Assembly (NCBI GenBank): GCA_051002015.1
Contig: JBPCMS010000074.1
Span: 1 to 24,018 of the forward strand
DNA length: 24,018 bases
Origin: JACDBE01 sp051002015
GTDB taxonomy: Bacteria > Actinomycetota > Acidimicrobiia > Spongiisociales > UBA5794
Direction: 5' to 3'
Shown: positions 17,427 to 23,169 of the stretch, in pieces
Layout: the number at the start of each line of letters is the position of its first letter
How positions within the stretch are numbered: the stretch's first letter is position 1
The notes under the pieces: model-generated
Database searches by the model: none
The model's input: the letters and a program-made list of their open reading frames with translations, nothing else
Told to the model about the DNA's origin: nothing
Translations under genes and position numbers: made by a program

Positions 17427-17457
17427 CGTGACCTCCTCGACTGGTACCCGGGGGAGG

Positions 17458-17483
17458 ATGCCCGCAGGGGCGCGAGGACAAAC
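17458..17483 (-). promoter_or_regulatory. SigF/SigB-type promoter GTTT-N16-GGGCAT
   Basis: On the minus strand GTTT (17483-17480) and GGGCAT (17463-17458) are separated by exactly 16 bases, 32 bases ahead of the start of the small basic protein. The known SigB/SigF consensus is GTTT, about 12-17 bases, then GGGTAT. Spacing is identical to three other sites near 22.8-23.1 kb. Confidence 0.7.
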
Positions 17484-17520
17484 CTCGGGGTGCCCCGTGG
17501 CCCCACCGGGGTGGGCGGCG

Positions 17521-17526
17521 TATCAT
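17521..17526 (+). promoter_or_regulatory. candidate -10 box (TATCAT) of the phosphatase gene
   Basis: TATCAT matches five of six bases of TATAAT and lies 75 bases before the chosen ATG of the SpoIIE-type phosphatase gene. No good -35 box is seen 16-18 bases upstream. It lies just upstream of the GGGAGCGGCTCCC dyad in the leader. Confidence 0.35.
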
Positions 17527-17600
17527 CCGCCGCGGGGAGCGGCTCCCGCCGATCCCCCGGTCGCCGTGGCCCGGTGCCGACCGATGAGACCCCCGGAGCT

Positions 17601-20183
17601 ATGACCGCAGACCGCCGGAACCCGATGCAGGGCTTGCCCACCGAGCGGTGGCCGCCCCGCTGGCGTTACCTGATCGCCATCGGCATCACCGGGGCGACGC
17701 TGCTCATCTCCTGGTGGCTGTCGGAGACCACCATGCAGCCCACCTTGGTGTGGAACCTGGGTGCCGTCGCCCTGGTGGTCGCCGTGGCTGGGACCGGGCC
17801 TGCCGCCCTCGCCCTCGCCGTCACCACCCTCGCCATCCCGCTGCTGGTGACGTCGCGGGGCTACCCGTTCCTGCAGCGGGGCACGGATGTGCTCATCCCC
17901 CTCGGCTACCTGACCGCAGGCGGGGCCATCCTCCTGCTCGGGGCGCGGGTGCGCAACAACCGGCTGCGTCTGTCCCGGGCGTTGGCACGCGAGGAAGCCA
18001 CCAGCCGAGACCTCGAGATCGAGCGGGTCGGGCTGGCGGCGGTGATCGATCAGCTCCCCAACGGTGTGGTCATCACCGACGCAGACGGGCAGGTGAGGTT
18101 GCGGAACCGAAAGGTCGAGGAGATCACCGGCGCCGCCGCCGGGATCGGACGGCTCGCCGCCGCCCCGATGCCGTCGCTGCGCCGCCATGGAAGCCCGATC
18201 GCCCCGGACCAATGGCCGCTCACCAGATCGCTTCGGGACGGCGAGGTGGTGCAGGGAGAGGAGGCCGACTTCTTCTCCGACGGGGAGCGGCGGGTGCTCC
18301 GGGCCAGCTCGGCGCCGGTGCGCGACCCCTCGGGCGAGATCGTGGCCGGGGTGATGATCTTCGCCGATGTCACCGAGCGTCGCCGGATCGAGGATCACGC
18401 CCGTCTCGCCGCCGATGTCGCCGATGCCCTCGACACCGACACCTTGCTGGCCGTGCGTCTCCGGTCGGTTGCCGACCTGATGACCTCCCGGCTCGCCGAC
18501 ACCTGCCTCATCGAGCTGGCAGCACCGCGGCGGCTGGTGGCCGTGGCCGAGCGCAGCCGGACCGATCTGAGCTCACCCGCCGGGCAGGTGGCCGCGGCCA
18601 GCGACGCCGAGGAGAACAGCGGGGCGATGGGGCGCGTCCTGCGCTCCGGTGAGCCATACCTCAACCGGAGCATCGATCAGGTGGAGGGTGGGCGGCCGGA
18701 CCTCTCCGGTCGACCCGAGCTCGACCGGATCATCGACGCCGCCGGCTGGTGCTCGCTGCTCATCCTGCCGATGCGGGTCGGACGACACGTCGTCGGGGCC
18801 ATCGCCCTGGCCACCACCGACCCGGAGCACCGGCTCGGGTCCGCCGATCTGGTGATGGCGATGGACCTGGCGGCCAGGGTGGGCACCGCCGTCGAGAACG
18901 CCCGCTACCACGAGGAGTCGGAGCGGTCCCGCCGCCAGGAGGAGCGGACCAACCGTCTGCTGCGGTCGCTCCAGGACGCCACCGCGGCGGCGGCGTCCGC
19001 CCTCACTGTCGAGGAGGTCGTGGCCGCTTCCAAGCGAGGCCTGGAGGCGCTCGAATCGGAGTGCACCTGGGTGATGGTGAAGCGGGGCGACCAGATGGAG
19101 GTGTTCGCCTGGCCGCGGGAGGCGGTGGCGCCGACACGGTCCGTGGTCGACCTGAACGACGAATCGGCGCTCGGGTTCGTGGCGCTGTCGGGCCGCGCCC
19201 TGTGGCACCCGCCGCTCGTCCCGGGCACGGCCCGATCGCGGCGGATGGAGGCGATGGCGGATGAGGAGGGCCTGGGGGCGATCGCGGTGATACCGATCGC
19301 GGTCGGCGGCGACGTCCTGGGCGCCTTCTGCGTCGGTTTCGACGATCCCGACCGGCTCGACCCCCCCAGCCGGCGGTACCTGACGGCAATGGGGGATGTG
19401 ATGGGCCGCTCGCTGCTGCGGGCCCGACGGTACGAGCAGGAGCACGAGGTGGCGGAAGCGCTGCAGCGCGACCTGCTTCCGCGGCGCCTGCCGCCGGTGC
19501 CGGGTCTCGACGTTGCCGTCCGCTACCTGGCGGAGGTCGATCAATCCGTGGCCGGGGGCGATTGGTACGACCTGATCAGCATCGGGGACGGCAGGGTGGC
19601 GCTGGTGCTGGGCGACGTGGTCGGCCACGGCGTGGTGGTTGCCTCGACCATGGGGCGGTTGCGCACCCTGCTCGGCGCCTACCTGGTCGAGGGGGATTCC
19701 CCGGCGAAGGCCATCGCCAGGCTCGACGCCGCCGTCGCCCGCATCCCCGAGGCGCTGGGGACCACCGTTGTCTGCGCCTCGATCGACCTGGAGAGGGGGA
19801 CCCTCACCTACGCCTCCGCCGGGCATCCTCCCCCGGTGCTGCTCTCCGCGACCGGGGTGACCATGCTCGGCGATGGCCGGACCGTTCCGCTCGGTGCCGG
19901 CAACGGGGAGGGGTGCATCGAGGGCGCGGTCGCTCTCGACCCGGGCGACCGGCTGGTCTTCTACTCGGATGGTCTCGTCGAGCGGCGGGGCGAGAGCCTG
20001 GAGGTGGGGACCGGCCACCTGGCCGGCTTGGTCGCCGCCATCGGTCGGCAACCGCCCCAGATGATGGCCGACGAGATCCTGGCGGCCCTCGTCGGGGACG
20101 AGCCGGTGGGCGACGACATCTGCCTGCTGGTGGCCGGCGTTGGTGACCGGGTCGTCTTGCCGAGCCCGCTCCCCCCTCGATGA
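17601..20183 (+). CDS. membrane PAS-GAF-GAF-SpoIIE (PP2C-type) serine phosphatase, RsbU/RsbP-like
   Basis: The 860-residue sensor phosphatase would dephosphorylate a STAS anti-anti-sigma factor. Four hydrophobic helices (about 22-116) anchor it, leading to a signalling helix (120-145), a PAS domain (about 145-258, QLPNGVVITDADGQV to MIFADVTERR), two GAF-like domains (about 270-432 and 455-605), a linker helix (610-628), and a PPM/SpoIIE domain (630-847). The metal ligands are present: GGDWYD (D654), GDVVGHG (D672), YSDGL (D790) and GDDICLL (D838-D839), so it should be active. ATG 17601 is the best in-frame start although its GGAG is too close; ATG 17625 is an alternative. It lies upstream of the STAS-HATPase-sigma cluster, and is convergent with the intervening minus-strand HATPase-like gene. 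Light, redox, gas or ligand signals could be sensed by PAS/GAF; none is identifiable. Confidence 0.93.
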   Translation: MTADRRNPMQGLPTERWPPRWRYLIAIGITGATLLISWWLSETTMQPTLVWNLGAVALVVAVAGTGPAALALAVTTLAIPLLVTSRGYPFLQRGTDVLIPLGYLTAGGAILLLGARVRNNRLRLSRALAREEATSRDLEIERVGLAAVIDQLPNGVVITDADGQVRLRNRKVEEITGAAAGIGRLAAAPMPSLRRHGSPIAPDQWPLTRSLRDGEVVQGEEADFFSDGERRVLRASSAPVRDPSGEIVAGVMIFADVTERRRIEDHARLAADVADALDTDTLLAVRLRSVADLMTSRLADTCLIELAAPRRLVAVAERSRTDLSSPAGQVAAASDAEENSGAMGRVLRSGEPYLNRSIDQVEGGRPDLSGRPELDRIIDAAGWCSLLILPMRVGRHVVGAIALATTDPEHRLGSADLVMAMDLAARVGTAVENARYHEESERSRRQEERTNRLLRSLQDATAAAASALTVEEVVAASKRGLEALESECTWVMVKRGDQMEVFAWPREAVAPTRSVVDLNDESALGFVALSGRALWHPPLVPGTARSRRMEAMADEEGLGAIAVIPIAVGGDVLGAFCVGFDDPDRLDPPSRRYLTAMGDVMGRSLLRARRYEQEHEVAEALQRDLLPRRLPPVPGLDVAVRYLAEVDQSVAGGDWYDLISIGDGRVALVLGDVVGHGVVVASTMGRLRTLLGAYLVEGDSPAKAIARLDAAVARIPEALGTTVVCASIDLERGTLTYASAGHPPPVLLSATGVTMLGDGRTVPLGAGNGEGCIEGAVALDPGDRLVFYSDGLVERRGESLEVGTGHLAGLVAAIGRQPPQMMADEILAALVGDEPVGDDICLLVAGVGDRVVLPSPLPPR

Positions 20184-20206
20184 GCCGGCAGCGACAGGGC
20201 TCCCGG

Positions 20207-20584
20207 TCAGGCCTGGAACCGAAACCTGACCCCGCGACCGTCTGCCCCGGCCTCGGCGGTGACTTCCTCGGCCAGAACGGACAGCACCTGGGCGGACAGC
20301 GACCGCTCCCACCGGTCCTTCCAGTCGGGTCGAGTCGGTCCCTCGGCAAACAGGGCCATGTCGAGCCCGTGCCCGTCCCGGTCGATGGTCATCGCCAGCC
20401 GGGTCGCCCCCTCGAGAGCGAGCAGCTCCACTGTGGTCTCGGCCACGGCGAGGGCCAGGTCGTCGAGCCGGTCCAGGTCGAGCTGCGAGGACGCCAGCGA
20501 GACCGCCGTGGTCCGCAGGATGTGGGCCGCGGCGGAGGCGGCGGGGACGACCACGTCGACCGCGGTCCTCTCGGGAGCTCCCAT
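20207..20584 (-). CDS. degenerate HATPase-like (RsbW/RsbT-family) protein
   Basis: A 125-residue protein with the layout of single-domain anti-sigma HATPases: an N-terminal strand (RTAVDVVVPA), helices with AHILRTTAVSLASSQLDLDRL, then the N-box helix DDLALAVAETTVELLA. The N-box has the Glu (E49), but the Asn four residues later is Glu53 and the following His is Leu57. No DxGxG box is visible (the strand reads LAMTIDRDGHGLDMALF), and the G2 loop is missing. I infer a protein that keeps the fold and interaction surface but cannot bind ATP well, so an adaptor or decoy rather than a kinase. ATG 20584 is preferred because a TAGTAT box ends seven bases before it; ATG 20593 would lie within that box. 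It is divergent from the STAS operon. Confidence 0.72.
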   Translation of the reverse strand: MGAPERTAVDVVVPAASAAAHILRTTAVSLASSQLDLDRLDDLALAVAETTVELLALEGATRLAMTIDRDGHGLDMALFAEGPTRPDWKDRWERSLSAQVLSVLAEEVTAEAGADGRGVRFRFQA

Positions 20585-20591
20585 CCCGCCC

Positions 20592-20601
20592 ATACTAGGA
20601 T
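20592..20601. promoter_or_regulatory. overlapping divergent -10 boxes between HATPase-like and STAS genes
   Basis: On the minus strand TAGTAT (20597-20592) ends seven bases before the ATG at 20584. On the plus strand TAGGAT (20596-20601) would start transcription about 22 bases before the STAS ATG. The two boxes share two base pairs. Neither has a clear -35 element, so this remains a candidate. Confidence 0.35.
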
Positions 20602-20629
20602 TCCGGCAGTTGCTCCCCGGGGAAGGCCA

Positions 20630-20968
20630 ATGCGACCCGACATGGCGGTTGAGGTGACCAGGCGGGAATCGTGGACCGTGGTGACGGCGCGCGGTGAGAT
20701 CGACATGGCCACCGTCGCCGATCTCGAGAAGGCGCTCGACGAGGCGTTGGGAACGTCGCCGGACGTGGTCCTCGACCTGGCCGGGGTCGGCTTCATGGAC
20801 TCGACCGGGCTCAAGGCGATCCTCGCCGCCGAGCAGCGCCTCGCCGAGCGGGGAGGCCGGCTGGCGCTGGTGGTAGCCGACGGTCCGGTCCGTCGCCTGC
20901 TCCAGGTGACGGCGCTCGAAGGGCAGTTCCCGGTGTTCGGGAGCGTCGACGCCGCCGTCCTGTCCTGA
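20630..20968 (+). CDS. STAS-domain anti-anti-sigma factor (RsbV/SpoIIAA-like)
   Basis: The 112-residue protein is a single STAS domain: VVTARGEIDMATVADLEKAL (18-37), PDVVLDLAGVGFMDSTGLK (44-62), and a final helix with RRLLQVTALEGQFPVF (88-103). Ser58 in the DSTG motif is at the position phosphorylated by RsbW-type kinases. The unphosphorylated form would bind an anti-sigma HATPase and release the sigma factor. GGGGAAGG upstream supports ATG 20630; a second ATG at 20642 gives the commoner short N-terminus. It leads a three-gene unit: six bases separate its stop from the next GTG, and the third gene overlaps the second. The only ATP-competent HATPase in the window is fused to the sigma factor, so that fusion is its most likely partner. 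Confidence 0.92.
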   Translation: MRPDMAVEVTRRESWTVVTARGEIDMATVADLEKALDEALGTSPDVVLDLAGVGFMDSTGLKAILAAEQRLAERGGRLALVVADGPVRRLLQVTALEGQFPVFGSVDAAVLS

Positions 20969-20974
20969 TCCGCG

Positions 20975-21334
20975 GTGGCGGCGAGCTACACCATCACGGT
21001 CCCCGGTACCGCCGAGTACCTGATCACCCTCCGCCTGTTCGTCGGCGCCGTCGCCCGCAGCGCCGGACTCGACGAGGCCCTGGTCGGTGACCTGAAGCTG
21101 GCCGTCTCCGAGATCGCCACCGCCGCCATGGTCTCCGGCCTTCCCGCCGTCGACCTCATCATCGAGGACGGCGAAGGGATCGTCTCGATCCATCTGCCGA
21201 AGCCCGTGGCGCCTTCCGATGACGACATCGACCACCTCGACGTCGCCCGAGCCCTGTTCGACGGTTCAGTGGAGTCACGGGACGACCAGGTCGTCCTCAC
21301 CATGGCGTCTCCGGGGGGCGAAGGTGGCGGCTGA
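20975..21334 (+). CDS. second degenerate HATPase-like anti-sigma-family protein
   Basis: A 119-residue protein of RsbW-like layout: SYTITVPGTAEYLITLRLFV (4-23), AGLDEALVGDLKLAVSEIATAA (30-51) and a C-terminal strand QVVLTM. The N-box keeps Glu46 but the Asn position is Ala50 and the His position is Ser54. There is no DxGxG loop (LIIEDGEGIVSIHL stands in its place) and no glycine-rich G2 lid. ATP binding is therefore unlikely. The GTG start has no clear ribosome site and lies six bases after the STAS stop, and the next gene overlaps its end by 11 bp; translation is probably coupled through all three. I infer a binding partner or buffer for STAS or sigma. A fast-diverging but active kinase cannot be excluded without structure prediction. 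Confidence 0.78.
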   Translation: MAASYTITVPGTAEYLITLRLFVGAVARSAGLDEALVGDLKLAVSEIATAAMVSGLPAVDLIIEDGEGIVSIHLPKPVAPSDDDIDHLDVARALFDGSVESRDDQVVLTMASPGGEGGG

Positions 21335-22442
21335 CCCGCTGGTGGTGGCGCTGCCGGCGTCGCCTGGCTCGCCCGCCAGGGCCAGGAGCACCGTTGCCAG
21401 GCTCCTCTCCGGAGCATCGCCGGACCGGGTGCGCGAGGTGGTGTTGCTGGTCTCCGAGCTGGTGTCCAACAGCGTCCGCCACGCCGGTCTCGGCCCCGAT
21501 GACCAGGTGCTGGTCGAGATCTCGCCGGGCCCGGTCACGGTGCGGGTCGTGGTCACCGACCATGGCACCGGCTTCCCCGAGGTGGATGGGTACGGTATGG
21601 CTGGCGGTTGGGGGCTCCGCCTGGTGTCCCGCCTCTCCGACCGTTGGGGCTTGGACGAGGGGGCGGGGACCACGGCGTGGTTCGAGATCGATCTCACCGA
21701 CGGGCGGCCGGCGACGGCGGTTGATGAGCCAGACGCTGCTCTCTTCGCCCGTATCGAGCACGACCGACCGGCGCGCGACGTCCTCTTCGGCCGTTACTCC
21801 CGGCTCGCCGCCCGGCTGGCGAGACGGTTCAGCGGCCGCGGAGAGGACATACAGGATCTGGAGCAGGTGGCCTCGATGGGTCTGCTCAAGGCGCTGGAGC
21901 GCTTCGACGTCACCCACGGCGCCTCGTTCTCGACCTTCGCCTCCGCCACCATCATCGGCGAGCTCAAGCGGCACCTGCGGGACAAGGCATGGTCGGTCAG
22001 GGTCCCCCGCGGTCTCAAGGAGACCTCGCTCGAGTTGACCAGGGTCACCGGCGAGCTCACCCAGCGTCTGGGCAGGGTGCCGACGGTTGGGGACCTGGTG
22101 GCTGCAACCGGCCTCGACCAGGAGCAGGTGCTCGAGGCGCTGCAGGCGGGCGACGCCTTCTCCTCGATATCGATCAACATGCCGGCCGGCCAGGAAGACT
22201 CGTTGGAGATGCTCGACCGGATGGGCGGTGAGGACCCCGGGCTCGGGCTGGCCGAGCGCTGGCACCCGATCGCCGCCGTCATCGGCGACCTGCCCGAGCG
22301 GGAGCGGCGCATCCTGTACCTGCGCTTCTACATGGAGATGACCCAGTCCGAGATCGCCGCCGTCATCGGGATCTCGCAGATGCACGTGTCCCGGCTGCTG
22401 GCCAGGGCCCTGGCCTCGTTGCGCCAACTGGTCGACGCCTGA
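21324..22442 (+). CDS. fusion of RsbW-like HATPase anti-sigma domain and SigB/SigF/SigG-family sigma factor
   Basis: One uninterrupted 372-codon frame codes for two proteins that are normally separate. Residues 1-123 are an intact HATPase_c_2 domain: N-box ELVSNSVRH (E45, N49, H53), G1 box TDHGTGF (D79-F84), lid GGWGLRLV (94-101) and GAGTTAWFEI (113-122). After a linker (124-150), residues 152-230 are sigma region 2 (DLEQVASMGLLKALERFD, STFASATIIGELKRHLRD), 231-290 region 3, and 316-370 region 4 (LPERERRILYLRFYMEMTQS, helix-turn-helix EIAAVIGISQMHVSRLL). It is closest by eye to the SigF/SigB class. GTG 21324 follows a GGGGGG-rich site and overlaps the preceding gene by 11 bp. The kinase domain would hold the sigma part inactive in cis or in a dimer and phosphorylate the STAS protein. 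The window has no separate intact anti-sigma gene. Confidence 0.92.
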   Translation: MAADPLVVALPASPGSPARARSTVARLLSGASPDRVREVVLLVSELVSNSVRHAGLGPDDQVLVEISPGPVTVRVVVTDHGTGFPEVDGYGMAGGWGLRLVSRLSDRWGLDEGAGTTAWFEIDLTDGRPATAVDEPDAALFARIEHDRPARDVLFGRYSRLAARLARRFSGRGEDIQDLEQVASMGLLKALERFDVTHGASFSTFASATIIGELKRHLRDKAWSVRVPRGLKETSLELTRVTGELTQRLGRVPTVGDLVAATGLDQEQVLEALQAGDAFSSISINMPAGQEDSLEMLDRMGGEDPGLGLAERWHPIAAVIGDLPERERRILYLRFYMEMTQSEIAAVIGISQMHVSRLLARALASLRQLVDA

Positions 22443-22461
22443 CCCCGGACGCGACCGAGGA

Positions 22462-22484
22462 GGGCATCCCCGGGTGGGACGCCC
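22462..22484. terminator. candidate terminator between sigma fusion and csbD
   Basis: GGGC-A-TCCC-CGGGT-GGGA-C-GCCC folds into a GC-rich hairpin with one internal mismatch, 20 bases past the sigma stop. A pyrimidine tract with TTTCT follows on the plus strand. It lies between convergent genes. Confidence 0.45.
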
Positions 22485-22534
22485 CCCTCCATCCCCTTTC
22501 TGTGCCCCTCAATGGACTGTCGTGTCGACGGCCG

Positions 22535-22753
22535 TCAGGCGTCGTCGTCGTCTGACCCCATGAGCGAGCCGAGCCGCTCCTCGATGGCCTCCTGGGTCTC
22601 GCCGGTGCGCTCCTTGATCTTGCCCACCAACTGATCCCACTGCCCGTCGGTGCGGTCCAGATCGTCGTCGGTGAGGGACCCCCACGCCTCCTTGACCTTC
22701 CCCTTCACCTGATCCCACTTGCCTTCGAGCTGCAGCCGCTTGCTGTCGTCCAT
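22535..22753 (-). CDS. csbD: CsbD-family general stress protein
   Basis: The 72-residue, highly charged protein matches CsbD: LQLEGKWDQVKGKVKEAWGS (8-27), LTDDDLDRTDGQWDQLVGKI (27-46) and ERTGETQEAIEERL. CsbD was named for control by sigma B in Bacillus; the molecular function is unknown. The start ATG 22753 has a perfect GAGGAGG at proper spacing, so the longer upstream frame is rejected. A GTTT-N16-GGGCAT promoter lies 41 bases upstream. Placement next to a SigF/SigB-type sigma gene fits membership of that regulon. It converges on the sigma fusion gene. Confidence 0.95.
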   Translation of the reverse strand: MDDSKRLQLEGKWDQVKGKVKEAWGSLTDDDLDRTDGQWDQLVGKIKERTGETQEAIEERLGSLMGSDDDDA

Positions 22754-22793
22754 CGCAACCTCCTCGTCGATCGATCGTTGCTTGCTTCCCCTC

Positions 22794-22819
22794 ATGCCCT
22801 GTCGGGTCAATCCTCAAAC
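22794..22819 (-). promoter_or_regulatory. SigF/SigB-type promoter GTTT-N16-GGGCAT of csbD
   Basis: On the minus strand GTTT (22819-22816) and GGGCAT (22799-22794) are 16 bases apart. The -10 hexamer and spacing are identical to those ahead of the small basic protein gene at 17.4 kb. Confidence 0.7.
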
Positions 22820-22852
22820 CTCCACGGGTCACTTGGTGCCCGCGGTGTCGAC

Positions 22853-22878
22853 GTTTGGGTATTCCCGGTGATGGGTAG
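22853..22878 (+). promoter_or_regulatory. SigF/SigB-type promoter GTTT-N16-GGGTAG of the micropeptide gene
   Basis: GTTT (22853-22856) and GGGTAG (22873-22878) are 16 bases apart, 40 bases before the micropeptide ATG. The csbD promoter lies back-to-back, 33 bases away on the other strand. Confidence 0.7.
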
Positions 22879-22918
22879 TCATCCGGGCGGAGCGAGCTCG
22901 ACCATCGAAGGAGATGCC

Positions 22919-22978
22919 ATGTACATCGGACTGGGGACCCTCATCCTTGTTCTGATCATCCTGATCCTGATCTTCTGA
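22919..22978 (+). CDS. 19-residue hydrophobic micropeptide (single membrane helix)
   Basis: The peptide reads MYIGLGTLILVLIILILIF, essentially one transmembrane helix made mostly of Leu and Ile. It has a textbook ribosome site (AAGGAG, five bases before the ATG) and its own SigF-type promoter, which makes it a real gene rather than a chance frame. Very short hydrophobic proteins of this kind are often missed in annotation. Possible roles are binding and modulating a membrane protein, acting on membrane fluidity or permeability under stress, or a type I toxin-like peptide; the sequence does not decide. No charged residue follows the helix, which is unusual. The 2.5-copy TCTGATCA repeat begins in its last codons. 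Confidence 0.72.
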   Translation: MYIGLGTLILVLIILILIF

Positions 22979-22993
22979 TCATCTGATCATCTG
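22974..22993. repeat. short tandem repeat (TCTGATCA, 2.5 copies)
   Basis: Two full copies and half a third copy of an 8-bp unit start within the last two codons of the micropeptide and run past its stop. The unit includes the palindrome TGATCA. The tract may vary in length by slippage but would not change the peptide, except at its end. Confidence 0.6.
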
Positions 22994-23045
22994 CGTTTCC
23001 CGCATTGAGGTCGCTTCGACCCCTTCCCAAACCCGGCGGAGAAAC

Positions 23046-23071
23046 GTTTGCCCAGCGGAGGCCCCGGGTAG
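23046..23071 (+). promoter_or_regulatory. SigF/SigB-type promoter GTTT-N16-GGGTAG of the membrane protein gene
   Basis: GTTT (23046-23049) and GGGTAG (23066-23071) are 16 bases apart and identical in both boxes to the micropeptide promoter. It would give a leader of about 90 nt containing a long hairpin. Confidence 0.7.
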
Positions 23072-23110
23072 GCACGGATGGAGACAGAGACAGAGATGCG
23101 ACCGATTCTT

Positions 23111-23148
23111 GGGACCGGAACGCGTCACGAGTGATGCGTTCCGATCCT
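23111..23148 (+). promoter_or_regulatory. long leader hairpin / 26-bp dyad, possibly also an ECF-type promoter
   Basis: GGAACGCGTCA (23117-23127) pairs over 11 positions, with one G-U, to TGATGCGTTCC (23132-23142) around a CGAG loop. The stem extends outward for five more pairs with one mismatch. It sits between the SigF-type promoter and the ribosome site of the downstream gene. The same bases read GGAAC-N16-GTT, the pattern of some ECF sigma promoters, so a second promoter is possible; a DNA operator is a third reading. Confidence 0.5.
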
Positions 23149-23169
23149 AAGAAAATCGAGGAGGTTTTC

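Noticed and set aside
20200..20225. Minus-strand GTTT-N17-GGGAGC near the end of the HATPase-like gene
   Set aside because: It is inside coding sequence, spacing is 17 rather than 16, the -10 box lacks the TA of GGGTA, and no minus-strand gene start follows.
18573..20312. 579-codon minus-strand frame opposite the phosphatase
   Set aside because: It is antisense to conserved GAF and SpoIIE domains with no recognisable motif.
20585..21235. Upstream extension of the minus-strand HATPase-like gene to 21235
   Set aside because: It would run antisense to the STAS and second HATPase-like genes, and the extra sequence has reversed-codon composition; the real N-terminus fits ATG 20584.
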